DNA of 64,000 bases from Xiphophorus maculatus (taxonomy: Eukaryota; Chordata; Actinopteri; Cyprinodontiformes; Poeciliidae). The DNA is taken from contig NC_036458.1 of the NCBI RefSeq assembly GCF_002775205.1, forward strand, positions 24,454,368 to 24,518,367, given 5' to 3'. Shown one piece after another: positions 1 through 12,769 of this stretch (within the stretch, counting starts at the first letter, position 1; the number at the start of each line of letters is the position of its first letter). A program made the translations under genes and the position numbers. A model generated the notes under the pieces. It was not told the DNA's origin. It searched no databases and worked only from the letters and a program-made list of their open reading frames with translations.

Positions 1-479
1 ATTAATTTTTTTCTGTCCCACTGTAAGAAACACAAAATGCTTTATGCCTAGTGTCTCAGCAGAAGGTAGTGTTTATTGGTGTGTTATGCATCTTTTGTTT
101 TAATTTCCATAGCAACTGAAATATTACAAGTAGAAAACATTCATCAAATATGTTTCCACTAATAAAGAAACGTCTGCTACAGTCAACAATAAATCTGTCA
201 TCTAAGTTTGATAACTCATGAAGAATAAACCAACAAATACTGAATTATTGTATTTTTTAGAGAGAGATTCCACCTGGTGTCTTTTTCCACCAGCTGGCCC
301 TTCAGGGAGCCTCCTGCACTTATATAACAGGCATTATTTCTAATTCTGGTAAGCAGATATTACCATATAAGATTCTGCTGTAGTTGATAAACCTTAAGCT
401 GGCTACAAGTGCAGTTACAAGTTACCATGGTCACTGACAGCTGATGCACTTCTAGATTTGTAGTTGGTCCATTTCTCAC
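1..479 (-). other. cln3 intron 13 (partial)
   Basis: AT-rich sequence after the exon 13 donor. It was translated on the minus strand in search of the conserved C-terminal block of CLN3, and no match was seen, so the remaining exons should lie to the left. Confidence 0.5.
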
Positions 480-3400
480 CTGCAGTAGCGAGAAAATCCA
501 AGTTTTCCTGAACTTTTTCAAACGCAGAGAGGATCGGGACACAAACACACCAACCTGGTATAGGGTCTGGTACCTGAGCAAATACACAAACAACAATCAG
601 AACCTTCCATCTGAATGAAACTGATTCTAAAAATTAAAAAGACGGTTTACTGACCAGCGATACTGTTCCGCATGTGATAAGGAAGAGTTGTGAAAAAACA
701 GGAGCTCCATCTGACAAATACAACAAAAAGAAAATCAAAATTCTTCTCATAAAAATGTTTATAGTAATTTTATTGTTAAAAAGAATAATTTCTCCTTCAT
801 GATAGTTGGAGCTCATAATTCCAATCATCTCACACAAAATTACAGCATGCAGTGAGATGAGTGTGAGGCCAGAGGTCACTAAAGAGCTTACCAAGCCTTG
901 GTTGATGAAGTACTCAGCAAAGTAGACCAGTCCCAGAGGAATAACAAACGGTAATAACAAGCCCTGTTCACAGGAACAATATGAACTCTTAGTGTTTGAT
1001 GACAATGAAAATTTTCCAAACGTGTGAGAGATGCACTTACCTTGATGACAGCTAACTTCTGCTGCAGGGTGACCGGTCCCATGGTCCTGTCCTCTGTTAC
1101 AGTCAATGAGGAGAGAATAATCAGTCACTATACATGCATTCACTGTAGAGATCATCATCATCATCAGTACAGCTGTTACAGTTACATGATAAAATATTCA
1201 TAATCATTTTACTCAGGTCACACTAAAGCTACAGACTTTAGTGTACTTTATTGGGACTGAATGTGACCAATCAACACACTCAACTGCGTTTAGTGTTGCC
1301 TCTGCTCAGACAACACTAAATGTTTTGGCCTATATGTTAAATGTTTGGTGTGAATGAGAAGGAACATTTCAAATCCCCATAATTCCACCGTCTCCACAAT
1401 GAAGCGTGGTGGCGTTTACTGATGGGATGTTTTTCTTCAACAGGGAAGCTGGTCAGGCCTGATGGAAAGATGGATGGAGCTAAACCCAGAACATCAAAAC
1501 ATCCAGGTTTGGTTGGATGTGTGAAGGGTTTAATCTAAAGGTGGGACTTGAGTTAATTACAGGGTTAGACTGAATCAAAGTGCCGATCAGTTCCTCATGT
1601 TTCAGGAACTCCTGATCATTCCTGGAACTTGTTTGTGGACCGTGGACGCTGACGTTAGCGTTGGGGACGTCTGTGCTGCTGCTATATGTTTAGAACTGAG
1701 AAGCTATTTAAGGCTTGAATAGCTTCACTGATAGGCTAACTCCCTTTAGCACAACTTGAACACAACAATAGTCTTTTCCAGCATCTAATCAGACCAGGCA
1801 CGTGCGGAGGGGGAGGGCGAGGGCGAGGGGGGCTTGAGCCCCTGCCCTTTTTATCCTTGATGCCCCTACTGCCCTTTTTGAGGTTTTTTTTCCAAACTTT
1901 TTTTTTATTATTATTTTTATTTTTAATCTGTATGTCAGAAGGCCTGCTTGTGTCCCTCAGCAATAATATTTAGCTAAATATAATAATTTAGTAAAAATAA
2001 ACTAGTCTGGCTGCCCTCAGTCTAATAATGACTCTCAGAGCCTCCATGTTGTTCAGACTCCTGGTCCATGGTGAGAAGGAGGAGGATCTGTGTCCTTTAA
2101 CTATCAAATTATGGGCAAGAATATTTTTTTCATACACTGGTTGTGAATAAAAACGTAGGTCTGATGTTAACGTTAGAAAAACGGTTTCTATTTATATTTT
2201 TATAACTGTCCTTGCAATAGTGGGACAAAACCCGCCTCGCCCCTAAACACAGGAATGCTGCAGAGAAAACTTTTGACTTTAACTTCCTCATTCTGCTAAA
2301 GGCCCGGTTCACTACAGGCAGCTTGAGTCGGTCCACTGACAGATAGAAAGAATATCTGTCTTTATATCAGACATCCTGATATAAGACACGATACTGTCAC
2401 CGCGAGTCGCAATGCAGCTCAAAGCGACGGTACCACCCGGTACCACCTGCTCTCTGTTCGCTCTGCTTCTCCTTAACGTTTCTACCAGGCGGGTTAAAGC
2501 CGCTGCTGACGGGATCTGGGCTGGAGGTGAGCGGATGTAAATAGAAGTTATTGCAGAACCTCAAGTGTTAAAGGAAGATTCGGCCCAATTAGAGTCACAA
2601 AATAAACATCAGAGAAAATATTGTAGCAATAATTAGAACCGCAGCAAAAAGCCAAACATGCCACAATGAAATGAATCAAAATGTCTCCAGAGCATCGGGG
2701 AACTGGCATAGGGGCCACCGGGGGATTCCAGGTAGAGTCCAGGTAGATTCCAGGTAGATTCCAGAGATGCGCATTGCAGCAGCTGTTCCTCCAGGGCCGG
2801 CCCGAGGTAATACAGGGCCTTAGACAGAATCCCCCCCCCCCCCCCGGAACCCGTCCTACTAAGAACCTCAGCATCACTAACATGTTTAAATATAGATAAG
2901 GTGAAGTCTGTGAGAGGGAGACCAGGTTTATTGGCCGAGTTTAAAATCAATCACTGATTATTGGTTATTTGATGTAATGTATTTGTGAACAAACCCAACT
3001 CAAACACAAAGATTACACCATATTGTAGCCATGGTAACACAACAATCAAACTATCAAGATGATTCTTTAAACTTTTACAAAGTAAACTTCCTAATTAAAT
3101 CCTAAAAGTACTATTTATTTTTCTCAGCTGAATGCATTAAATAAAATGTAATAACATTGTCATTCTCTATAAATGATGTTACAGGTTTAGATCTATGATC
3201 TGTGTTACAATTAAACCATTTCTAGGGGCCCCTGAGTGTCTGGAGGCCCCTGAATGTCTGGAGGCCCCTGAGTGTCTGGAGGCCCCTGAATGTCTGGAGG
3301 CCCCTGAATGGCCCCTACCAGCAGCTACTGAGTTTTCTTTGCCTTGATATCTCAGTCTTATAATTCTAGATCTCAGAGGTTTAACATCAATCTATTATAT

Positions 3401-4527
3401 AGAGTTAACCCCTTTGAGCTTTTGGATCTATAAATCAGTCTGCAGCCAGGTTGTTCTAGAGGTTAAATAGATATTATTAGGGCTTAATTAGTAAAATGGC
3501 ACCAATTTTGCTTATTTCATAACTTTATAACCAGAGACCTTCTCTCCTCTGGTCTGTTTAACAGCTACAGTCTCAGATCAGCTCAGCCCTCCAAGACGGT
3601 CAGCAGCAGAAACAGAAACTTTTTACCTGTTGGGGAAAATATAGACTAGATTTGCTTCGCATTTCCCCGCATGATGGCAATGATACAGTAAGATCCAATT
3701 AGATTCTTAATTAATATGGGTTGTTGCTGTGTTGTTGTATGGAGTTTTTGTTCAATGTGCCCCTTTTTTAAATTTGAGCCCCTGCCCCTCCATAGGTCTC
3801 TGTACGGCCCTGAATCAGATCAATCAATCAGTCAAATTTTATTTGTATAGCCCATTTCAGCAGCAAGGCATTTCAAAGTGCTTTACATCATATCAAACAC
3901 AGAAACACAAAGCAACATAGAATCAACAATCAAAACACGACATTAATTCAGGTTCCATCATAAAATTTGTAATTGATTACATTTCAAATACAATCCTAAA
4001 CAGGTGGGTTTTTAGTGGAGTTTGCATCCATAGAAGGTTTACCTGTTACACTCCTACTGTGTTATATGGAACAAAATACCTGTTGCTATTTTTATTCCCA
4101 CTCACGCTCACAATCACACAGTTTAAAACGATGTAAACAGCATTTTAATGGGCTTCTGGCACAAGGCTCCATACACCTCTTTCATGGAATTTCAAGCAGA
4201 GACTCCATCGTCCCTCACTTATTTTTTTGTGCACTTCTATGGTACCTGTTAGTGTCTAAAATTTACAGATCTGTTTTACAAGCAGAAATGAACCTGAAGC
4301 AGCTTTGTCCTCCATCATTTTGTTTCATATCAGATTTTCAGGCGTCCCAGAAACACAGAACAAATATTCCGGCTCGGGTCTTTGGTATTCTCATCATAAT
4401 ACAGGTATGATAGTCAAGTATTCATTCTTTTTCTCTCTGCCTTCTTAAATCCAAACATAAGTAGTTTAGACTTCAACACATATACTTCTGGATTTTGATA
4501 ACTGCTGTGTGTAAATGATTTACATTA

Positions 4528-4568
<41 letters not shown>

Positions 4569-7500
4569 AGATTATTTACTTGATGTTTGTTCTGTTGCTG
4601 AATTGAACTGAGATGAATCAGATCATTTAAAGTCCTAGAATGCTTCGTTAAATGACTCTTTACGTTAGTAAAGATGTTCCATCAACCTCCCCCACTTATT
4701 GGTGACTTGCTTATTTTGTAGAGAATTAAACTGATATACAAATATGAACAGAATTTTTCCAGCAAATCAAGCTTACATCTAGATTCTTATCACTTGCTCT
4801 GAAAAATTAAAGCTAAATTAGTGGACAGCAACCACATTACATGATAACAAGCACGTCTTATGAAGAGGAAATGTTCATTTAGAGATTAATTACTTTCTAA
4901 TCAAACCAAATATCAACACATTTCCTCAAATAGAGAAACTGACATTTCAGTCAGATCAGATAAAACTAATGGAAAACGTGACACTGGCCAACTCATATTG
5001 ATGGACAAACTCTGATATCACATTAACTGATTGACCAATTACAAAATCAAGCATTCTGGAAATTCTATGTTAATGTTAGACATTCTGGATGTTGTTGGAT
5101 GTTGCTGGATGTTTTACCTGGAGCTGATGTCTCCAGGTCATCTTCTGATTCGTCCATCAGTCGCTGTCGTTCCTCTGAGTCCACAGGTGGACACTCTGTC
5201 TCTGACCTGCTCCACTGAGGTAGAGAAGGTTCAGGAACCAGCAGAACGAAATAGCTGGTGATGGAGGAAGAACACATACAAATGATGATTATGTTAGATA
5301 TTGATTCTCCTTTGTAATGTGTTCCTACATGACATGAGTTTTAAGGGTGCACCCTTTTTCAGCCTACTGTCCCACAATAAAGCCCAATAAATCACTGAAA
5401 GTGCTTACTAGATTCTTCGACATATACCTGCTTTGCAAAAGTTTTCATACCAACAGACTTTCAGAGTGTTTATTTCATTGAGATTTATTTTAGTAAACCA
5501 ACACAAAGTAGTCCAGAATCATAAAGAGCAAGAAAATATTTGTAAATTAGAAAAGTGTGCCTTTGTTTTCCTGCATTCATTCTGTTAATAGCTCATAGCA
5601 CAGCTGCGTCTCTATCAGCTCTCCAAGCTTCTGAGCTCCCTCCTCACAGAGCAGCTCTCCAATGCAACTCCTTCAGACTAGCCAGCAGCAATTAGCAAAC
5701 ACCTGATGGAACTGCACAGCTACTGAACTCATAGTATTCAACTTCTGTGCACCACAAATCTGGAACAAACTTCCAGAAAATTGCAAAACAGCTGAAACAC
5801 TGAGTTCCTTTAAATCTAGCCTAAAACCCACCTGTTTAGAGCTGCTTTAGAACCATAATAATTGGATATTTGATGTGCATTGATCATTTTGATGATGGCA
5901 CTCATCAAAATGTAATCTTTGTTTCTGGTTTCTCAATTGTTGACTATATCTTGTTTTTATGTCTTTTTATTTATGTGTTTCTATGAGGTAAAAACTCTGA
6001 ACTTGATTCAAACAGCTCTGAACAGCTTTATTGCTGAAATGTGCTGTACGGCTAAACTTGTTTGATTGATTATACAAGCTAATTCTCAGAGCAACGCTGT
6101 GAGGAGCCATGCTGTGATGACTTCCTGAAGGCAGAGTTTCAAGAGAAGGAGCTTTTGAAAAGACAGAGGCCTTTTGCAAGGAGTTAAATTAGTGAGTAAA
6201 ATTTCTTTAAGTCATATATGATATATACAGCATTTTTATAACAACTGAAGGTAACAGTTACTTGATTGAGTGATACTGCCCCTTTAAGTATGTTGCAATA
6301 AGCAATTAATCACATGATAAATTAAAATGAGCTCTGCAATTTATATTCCGATGATTAACATTTTTTCAAGAGTAATTTTGTTTACATAAACACAATAATC
6401 CATTTTATTTATTGTTTCGTTTGTAAGTGGTTTTTATTTCTGTTTTTTTATTGATTGTTTTTGGTTGTTTGATCTTGGACACTTAAACATTAAACCAGAT
6501 AACAACTAAAACTAAAACTGTCATGTTGACAGATCCATGCTCTTCAATATCTAGAATTAACAGCATGAGAACTTAAACATTTTTTCTAAGCTCAGCTTAA
6601 GTGGCTTGTGTCCAAACTGAAACTGCGTCATCAGTTTGAAAAGGGAGAGACTGTCAGCATGTTTCTAACACTTCCTGAAAGCAGCTCGTTACAGAAGTAA
6701 CACGTTTTTAACAGCATTTCAACACTTACCTAACTAGCATGGCAATCGGAACAATTAGCATGATGAGCAGTGTGGTCCGGGGGGAGAGATGTGCTTGGAT
6801 GAGGCCTGCATAGAGGAGGGAACCAGCAACACCAGCAGCACCAGTCCCAGAACCCCAGCCTTCCAGAACATTCCTGAGGATGAAGCCAGCAGAGTTACTA
6901 ACCCCAAACCACACAGTGTAACGGATTACACTTAATATTATATACTGGAAAACGGAAAAGTATTCACACTCCTAGAACCCTTCCACCTTTTGCCCAAATA
7001 TTTAAGAACTACACAATATTAGAAAAATATGAAATATGCAATAATATTGTGGAATATTGTGATAATAGTACAAGTTGGAATAAATTAAATACTTAACAAT
7101 ATTAAGGATGAATTTGCTACATTGGAACATATTAAACAAACCTGTTTCCATCTCGCCTTTAAAGAATTAACTTTTTTTTTTTGGAAAAGCCAGAAAGCAT
7201 CTCAAGTGAGCATGATTTTTTATTTTTTGTGAAACTGAGAAATTTATTTCAAATTTTGACATTTACATCAACCTTTTCTAATGTGATACTTCAAAATGTG
7301 CATAAAAAGCATTGATAGAAACATATTATAAAGATAAAATGAAGCCACATAGTTCTGTTCTTTGTGACTGGGAGAATGCCTGGACATTTTAATCCAGCAG
7401 CCACAGTCCAGTGCATACAGCGGTAAAGCTAACTGACCAAACCTGCCCGTCTTCTAATGACGAAGTGAGCGAAGCTCCGCTTGGGTTGAGACCCAAATGG

Positions 7501-10500
7501 AAGAACAAAAACATGCAGAAAGAAAATTTGGCATAATAAGTCTCCTTAAAGTATTTATTCATGTGTCATGAGTCACATTAATATGACATTCACCAACGTT
7601 ATCACATGTTTTTCTGCAGGTTGTAGAACAGACACATGGTTATGTGTTTGATTCAGTTTAAGCACCTTATAAAACTCAAAAGAAACTAAGACATAGATGT
7701 TGGTTTTACCTGTTGAAGAAAACACTGAGTGACAGGAATGATAGTTCTCCCAGCCCAGAGCTTATACTGGCAAAGATCACTCCTGTAACAACACAGAGTG
7801 AGTCTGGTGTGAATGCAGGAACTTTTAGCACACATGCAAAGAAACCAAAAAGTTTATACAGAAACATCCCCACCTTAGCATTACTGTACAATTTCTTAAT
7901 GTGCAGAAAGATGTTCTCTTAAGTGTCGTATTTATTTTGAATTTACAAAAACTACCAAAAAAATCTAATCTTTTGTCACCACAGACAAATGTTAGCCTGA
8001 AATGTTAGCCTAAACCGTAACACATAACCAACAGACAGTAGGAAGGAGCAAAGTGTTGGTTTGTGCTCTACGCTGTGCATAGAGGCGCCACTAAAACGAC
8101 CACAGAATTTTTTTTCCGGTCAGAATTTTCTGTATTTAAACAGATGTTTGTGCTTTGAAAACACACATCAATGTGTCTGCATACGTCCCAGAAAGTACCT
8201 AGCTGCATCCTGCAGGCCACAGACAGTACTGTCTTGTTGCCAGCTTGTGACTGTGTGGATATTCACAGTATTCTGAATGTCAGTAAGTCAAGGAGAAGCA
8301 GACAGTTGGTGTCTCCACCATCAGTCATAGCATGTCCGGAGTGAGCAGAGGAGTATAAACACTTGGGGATCATTTTTGATCATCTCCTCCAACACAGAAC
8401 ATATTCTCTCAAAGTGTCAACAACAGCAACAGCTCCTAGGGAAGCTCAATTCCTGTAGAGTCAGGAAAACATTTTTACTGACATTCTGCTGCGCTGTAAG
8501 GAACTTATCTATGTGAGCAGCTATTCTCCCGGCCTGTTGACCTTTGCCACATGCCTTCCCCTTCGTTCATAACCCACCTTCCTGTCAGACTACTATCATT
8601 AAAGGCCACTAGAGCCAGAAAAAAAACTTGGAAAACCATTTCAGTATAAATGTGTTTCTTCGTTGGTCTGATGTAATATTATAATTGTAAATGTAACGTT
8701 TCATTAACTGCAAGTTGAAAATGATCATAGCTAATAGAAATAATGGCTTTTAAACATTCATCTCTATGTAATTACTCTATATGATGTGTTTTACTTGGAG
8801 ATAAAGTTTCTGAAATAAATGGATATTTCAATGATATTCCTTCTTTTATTTGAATGGATCACATTGTAGGCATATATGTACACTGAGTTATGACCTTGCA
8901 TGATTATGTATGTGTATTTACGTACATATACTGTATGTGCATGTGTGTATAAATCTTCCTTTACTGTTGCAGTTATTTAAAATGTAATTACTGACACATT
9001 TCATGGAGATCCATGTTTGCTTGTTTTTTGCTTTTATGTGTTAATTTTTTTTAAACGATTCTGTTTATGTTTGTGATGCTTTGTTGTATCTTTAAATTTT
9101 CTCCCGGGGACAAATAAAGTTTTACTGAACTGAATTGAGTAATGTAGCAGTGTTTCATGATAAAATGGTAAATGGCTTGAGTAACACTTTATTTGAAGGG
9201 GTGGGCATAAGACTGACATTACACTGTCATAAACATAATGTAACATCTGTCATAAACATAAAGAAGTCTTCATGAATGATTACAAGTGTTGTTGTGAATT
9301 GTCATTAAGGAAATAATGACACAAAATTGACACTTTTAATTCACATTTAATGCAAGTTTTACTGCAACTTTGCATAAAAATGTAGTTATTTACCAAATAA
9401 TGCTAAGTTGACACTTTTAATGCAACTATTAATGCACATTTGCATTAAAAGTGTCAAAATTTGACATGCACTTCAAAGACATTATCTTTGTTGTTTCCTG
9501 GACTCGTGTAGCAGCAACATGCTGTTGTGTTAAAACTCTCAGTTTGATCATATCAGATCGCCTCCTTTGATAAAAAATTCACAGAAGGATGTATTAATAA
9601 CTGCACTTATCATGATGAGCTGCCTCAGGCTCATTTCAACATGAAGCTGTGATATCATATCTCTATGCATGCAAAGAAGATAAGGTGCAAACTAAACTGA
9701 AATGACTTAAATCTATCATCTGACTTCTCCACCATTATCAGCTTCACCACATATATCGAGAAGAGTTGGACGATCAATAATTACCAATAATACTTAGCCA
9801 CACAGCAGAGGAAAAGGAAACAAGCAGGAAACTTGCTGCTGCCATGGCGACACAAAACAGCACCCGAAAACTAGAAATAATAAAAGAATTTGCTTTTAGA
9901 GTTTTGGAAAAGAATGCATCCTCAACTTAATTTTCAGAAAAATATAAACAATTCACAAACTGTTTTACTTGGAATACTGTGAATAAAAATTAAGTAATGA
10001 AAAAAAACACTAAAACTTTCAATGTTCTTCCCATCAGATTTGTTTCTTAAACATGTCAAGCTTGATCAAATATAACCATATAATTATATATATATATATA
10101 ATTTGAAGTAATAGTGATGAACTCACCCATAGGGTACTTTGTGGATCACAAAGGGAGCCGAAATCTTGATGAAGAGTGTTGGAAGAATGTCAGCCAGCAG
10201 CACAGCCTGCAAACACACATTACAACTGCCTACCTTCATTCATTCTGATCTAACAGAACTAATTATGAAAAGTTTTTTTTCCATGTTAAATACAGTGCCT
10301 TCCTAAAGTATTCATACCCAGTTTCACATTTCCTCAAATTTCTAAGGATTTCATGTGACACAATAACAGAAGCTACTGTGAGGCTGTGAAGTGAATGGAA
10401 AAGGATATACCATTTTATGTTTGCAAAGAAAAATCTGAAAAGTGTGTTGTGAATTTGTATAAAGCCCCATTTAGTATTTTATTCCTGAATGAAGTTCCTT

Positions 10501-11787
10501 CAGAAGTCCCCTAATATAAAAACAGGCTTGTCCCTCCTGTTAAAACTGAAATGACACTTTGAATGGATTTTAACTGATTTTATTCAATAGGTTATATATA
10601 CAGTATGTACCTATATATCTATATATAGATATATAGACATATAGACAGAAAGTGCAAAAACTGCAGCTGAACCTGCAGTAGAGAACTGACATGATGGGCT
10701 GGATACAAAGACACATCATACTTCTGACTGTCAGTAAAACTTGAGAGAAGCTACTAATTATTTATTTTTGCCACCACTTTGACATTTTAACAACTGGCAA
10801 TTAATAAGCGTAATGTTAAACTGCATGCAATAGAACAAAAGATCTATTACAACAACAAAATTACTTCATTCATGATCAGCCTGATCTCAGCTGAAGCTCC
10901 ATCAGCAAAACAGTTCCAAAATAAGCCTTCCCCTTGATATAAAGCATATGATCCCTTATGACTACATCTGGACATCTCATATCCATAGCCCCAATTAAAT
11001 AATCTCAATAAGCAAACAAAAGCCCTTTAAGTTAGTGAGATCAGGTTATTTCCAGGATGCATAGAATACTCAGGAGGAAAACCCAAAAACAAATTATGCA
11101 ATGAGGAAATGGGAAACCTTTGTGCTCGACCCAATTCCTATAAAAGGAAAAGAAAATGGCAATATGAGGTCATATTACTATTGCATATTGAAAAATGCCT
11201 AAACATTATGACAGCAGCTGCCTCTTATTGTGTGGTAAAGTGATGTTCCCAGTTCTCCACATCATCATCTGAATGGACCTTCCCATGAACACTTGAGTAA
11301 ATTCATTTTTCATCTCTTTTTATGGGGTTTAAAGGAATGGAGCTAAACGCTTTGCTGTCTGATGCATCAGAACAGCCTGAAAATGATTTCCGAGGCTAAT
11401 GGTGGATGTTACTGGTCTGGTCTGGTCAGAGGCAACCAGAGAGAGAGTCTCCTCTTACCCCTGTGCTGACAGGACTGCAGTCGTACCGACTGCTGTTGCT
11501 ACGGTTTCCAGCTCGGAGACCCACAGCCAGCTGATCTGAGGCCTAGAATGTAAGGTTCACAAATGATCTTATGAAACCATTTCTAACCACTGATAACATA
11601 CTGTTTATCCAATATGTGCTTTTAATCACAAATCACAATATTTGCTTCTTACAGTCACTGTTGAGTTTTTTGATTCTTGCTTTTCCAGGATGTCATGAGC
11701 CGCACTCAGCATGACCACATAAGCAAAGTTGTTGCAGAGTCCAAGGAGCCTGAAGAAGGAAAGAGACAAAAGGAGCACTTTTCATTA

Positions 11788-11880
<93 letters not shown>

Positions 11881-12513
11881 GGGGGGAACTGCACTTTGTA
11901 ATTGCAGTTAAAGTTTCTTTAACTAATCTGTGCTTAATGCACAGCAGACGTTTTTAATTTTAGTCTATCACATAAAATACATTACGCTGCAGTAATATGG
12001 TAATAACCATATCACATGTTATGACAGTGATATGGTTACTTTTGCCAGACTCTTAAGCACAATAAATGACTGAAACTGTCTAGTTTCTATTCTTTATGAA
12101 TAAGGAGGAAGTGACATTAGAATCACCTGATAGACAGGAGGAAGGCGCAGCTTCACTGGCTGGACTTTAGTTCTCAGACTTTCTTTTTACGTTTTTGTCC
12201 CTTTCAATATTATTAAACATATTAATCAGCCAGCCAGGCTAATATTACCAAAACAAACAAACAAAAAAAACAAACATTCACTTTGCAGAAGCAGTGGCTC
12301 TTGTCTCTGCAGACATATTTTAGGATTTTATAAATGAATACTCACCAAAAGCCGCACCAGTTGCGCCATTTAACGCAACAACCTGGAGACGACAGAGAAG
12401 ACAAAGTGAAACAAGGTCTAATCCAAAGTTGGGTGAAACTGTCAGCTGGGTGACCCACCATTAGTACCAAGCTGCTCGGGTTGGTCCGCATTAATGCTGG
12501 CTGAGCGCTCCAT
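480..12513 (-). CDS. cln3: cln3 (battenin), 13 coding exons, 3' end beyond the left edge
   Basis: Multi-pass lysosomal/endosomal membrane protein of the CLN3 family; its loss in humans causes juvenile Batten disease. Exons on the minus strand, in transcript order: 12513-12459, 12382-12346, 11749-11653, 11542-11459, 10206-10127, 9870-9785, 7782-7710, 6873-6730, 5254-5118, 1093-1041, 963-892, 710-655, 573-480. All junctions are GT-AG and the phases chain without a break into 356 codons. Recognised family blocks are [20 protein letters not shown] (exon 3), [10 protein letters not shown] (exon 5), [10 protein letters not shown] (exon 7), [12 protein letters not shown] (exon 11) and [10 protein letters not shown] (exon 13). 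Asn79-Ser-Ser is a possible luminal glycosylation site. The start MERSASIN is the only in-frame ATG joining exon 2, and it lacks the Gly2 of mammalian CLN3. About 80 C-terminal residues (human length ~438) are missing because exon 13 ends in a good donor (GTGAGA) and no later exon is visible in 1-479. Identification is secure; boundaries rest on hand reading. Confidence 0.95.
1797..3815. repeat. Probable ~2 kb interspersed element in cln3 intron 9
   Basis: The two ends look like imperfect inverted repeats. The left end reads GGCACGTGCGGAGGGGGA followed by a GAGCCCCTGCCC motif; the right end reads GAGCCCCTGCCCCTCC then TGTACGGCCCTG. The interior has no open coding sequence but holds a poly-C run (2827-2845) and a short tandem repeat (3227-3318). 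Such 'GAGCCCCTGCCC' ends recur in fish genomes. The exact boundaries and superfamily are not established. Confidence 0.4.
3227..3318. repeat. ~22-bp tandem repeat (about 4 copies)
   Basis: The unit TCTGGAGGCCCCTGARTG recurs about four times in direct orientation, alternating between GAGTG and GAATG versions. Confidence 0.8.
3819..4195 (-). repeat. LINE-tail-like repeat, copy A (matches 58535-58910)
   Basis: About 370 bp are almost identical to a segment near 58.6 kb, from a TTTTATTTGTATAGC motif through to CTTTCATGGAATT. Read on the minus strand, one end resembles the 3' tail of the LINE family seen at 5735-6080. An apparent ORF at 4015-4410 is part of this repeat and not a gene. Confidence 0.75.
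4526..4566. repeat. (TTA)n microsatellite
   Basis: About 13 uninterrupted ATT units in cln3 intron 9. Confidence 0.95.
5575..6287 (-). mobile_element. TTAAAGGGGCAGTATCA-type MITE split by a LINE tail
   Basis: The right end reads TGATACTGCCCCTTTAA, the same terminus as the copy at 25166-25735. Internal blocks shared with the copies at 25.2 and 26.9 kb, in opposite orientation, lie on both sides of a LINE 3' end: the TAGCCAGCAGCAATTAGCAA block on the left and the GACTTCCTGAAGGCAGAG block on the right. The LINE therefore jumped into a pre-existing MITE. The left boundary is approximate. Confidence 0.65.
5735..6080 (+). mobile_element. LINE 3' end fragment (L2/Rex1-like)
   Basis: The plus strand carries decayed reverse-transcriptase C-terminus coding for a [22 protein letters not shown]-like stretch and then LKPTCL. 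A 3' UTR follows, ending in GCTGAAATGTGCTGTACGGC and TTGATTGATT. The same family occurs at 58085-59040. It is a dead fragment. Confidence 0.7.
8330..9140 (+). mobile_element. Decayed LINE 3' region in cln3 intron 6
   Basis: The stretch from about 8360 translates to [15 protein letters not shown], the typical reverse-transcriptase C-terminal block of fish LINEs (YKYLG..FD..L). A stop codon and apparent frameshifts follow. The segment ends in GGGGACAAATAAAGTTTTACTGAACTGAATTG, shortened here to its key motif ACAAATAAAG, a typical LINE tail. It is non-functional. Confidence 0.55.
9180..9480. mobile_element. MITE-like repeat (AACACTTTATTTGAAGGGGT family)
   Basis: It opens with the AACACTTTATTTGAAGGGGT motif followed by TGACATTACACTGTCATAA. 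TGACA-containing inverted blocks and TTGACACTTTTAAT repeats follow. This arrangement is common in teleost non-autonomous DNA elements. It lies between cln3 exons 6 and 7. The right boundary is uncertain. Confidence 0.5.
10293..10520. mobile_element. Tc1/mariner end fragment in cln3 intron 4
   Basis: It begins TACAGTGCCTTCCTAAAGTA, which matches the standard fish Tc1 terminus preceded by a TA target. No transposase is visible. Confidence 0.5.
11786..11871. repeat. (TA)n microsatellite, ~42 units, beside the cln3 exon 3 acceptor
   Basis: An almost pure TA array in cln3 intron 2. Its near end is only about 36 bp upstream (on the minus strand) of the exon 3 splice acceptor at 11750-11751. Apparent ORFs of alternating Tyr-Ile here are artefacts of the repeat. 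Confidence 0.97.
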
Positions 12514-12733
12514 GGTCCTAACCATGAAAACATCCACCGAAACAAGCTACCAAAACGTCCCAGAGTCAACGTTCACCAACATTCTCAGTTTCAAAAAAAC
12601 AACAGAAGACTGACTTTGTCTACTGTTTACCCAAAAAACGTCACAAATTGTGTGTTTCATTTGAAAATGCTCCCCTAGAAACACACCAGGGCCTTCCGTT
12701 CCTATGTCAGTGGCTGGAACGCCGCAGCGCTGG

Positions 12734-12743
12734 CCCACGTGAC
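12734..12743 (-). promoter_or_regulatory. CLEAR-like E-box upstream of cln3
   Basis: On the minus strand this reads GTCACGTGGG, which matches the TFEB/TFE3 CLEAR consensus GTCACGTGAC at 8 of 10 positions and contains a perfect CACGTG core. A CCAAT pentamer lies beside it on the plus strand. It is about 220 bp upstream of the cln3 ATG, in a short GC-richer patch. CLEAR sites are known upstream of lysosomal genes, so lysosomal-stress control is a reasonable inference. Confidence 0.5.
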
Positions 12744-12769
12744 CAATACAGAACACCGGCATTAATGTC

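Noticed and set aside
11677-11911. ORFs of alternating Tyr-Ile on both strands
   Set aside because: They are translations of the (TA)n microsatellite in a cln3 intron.
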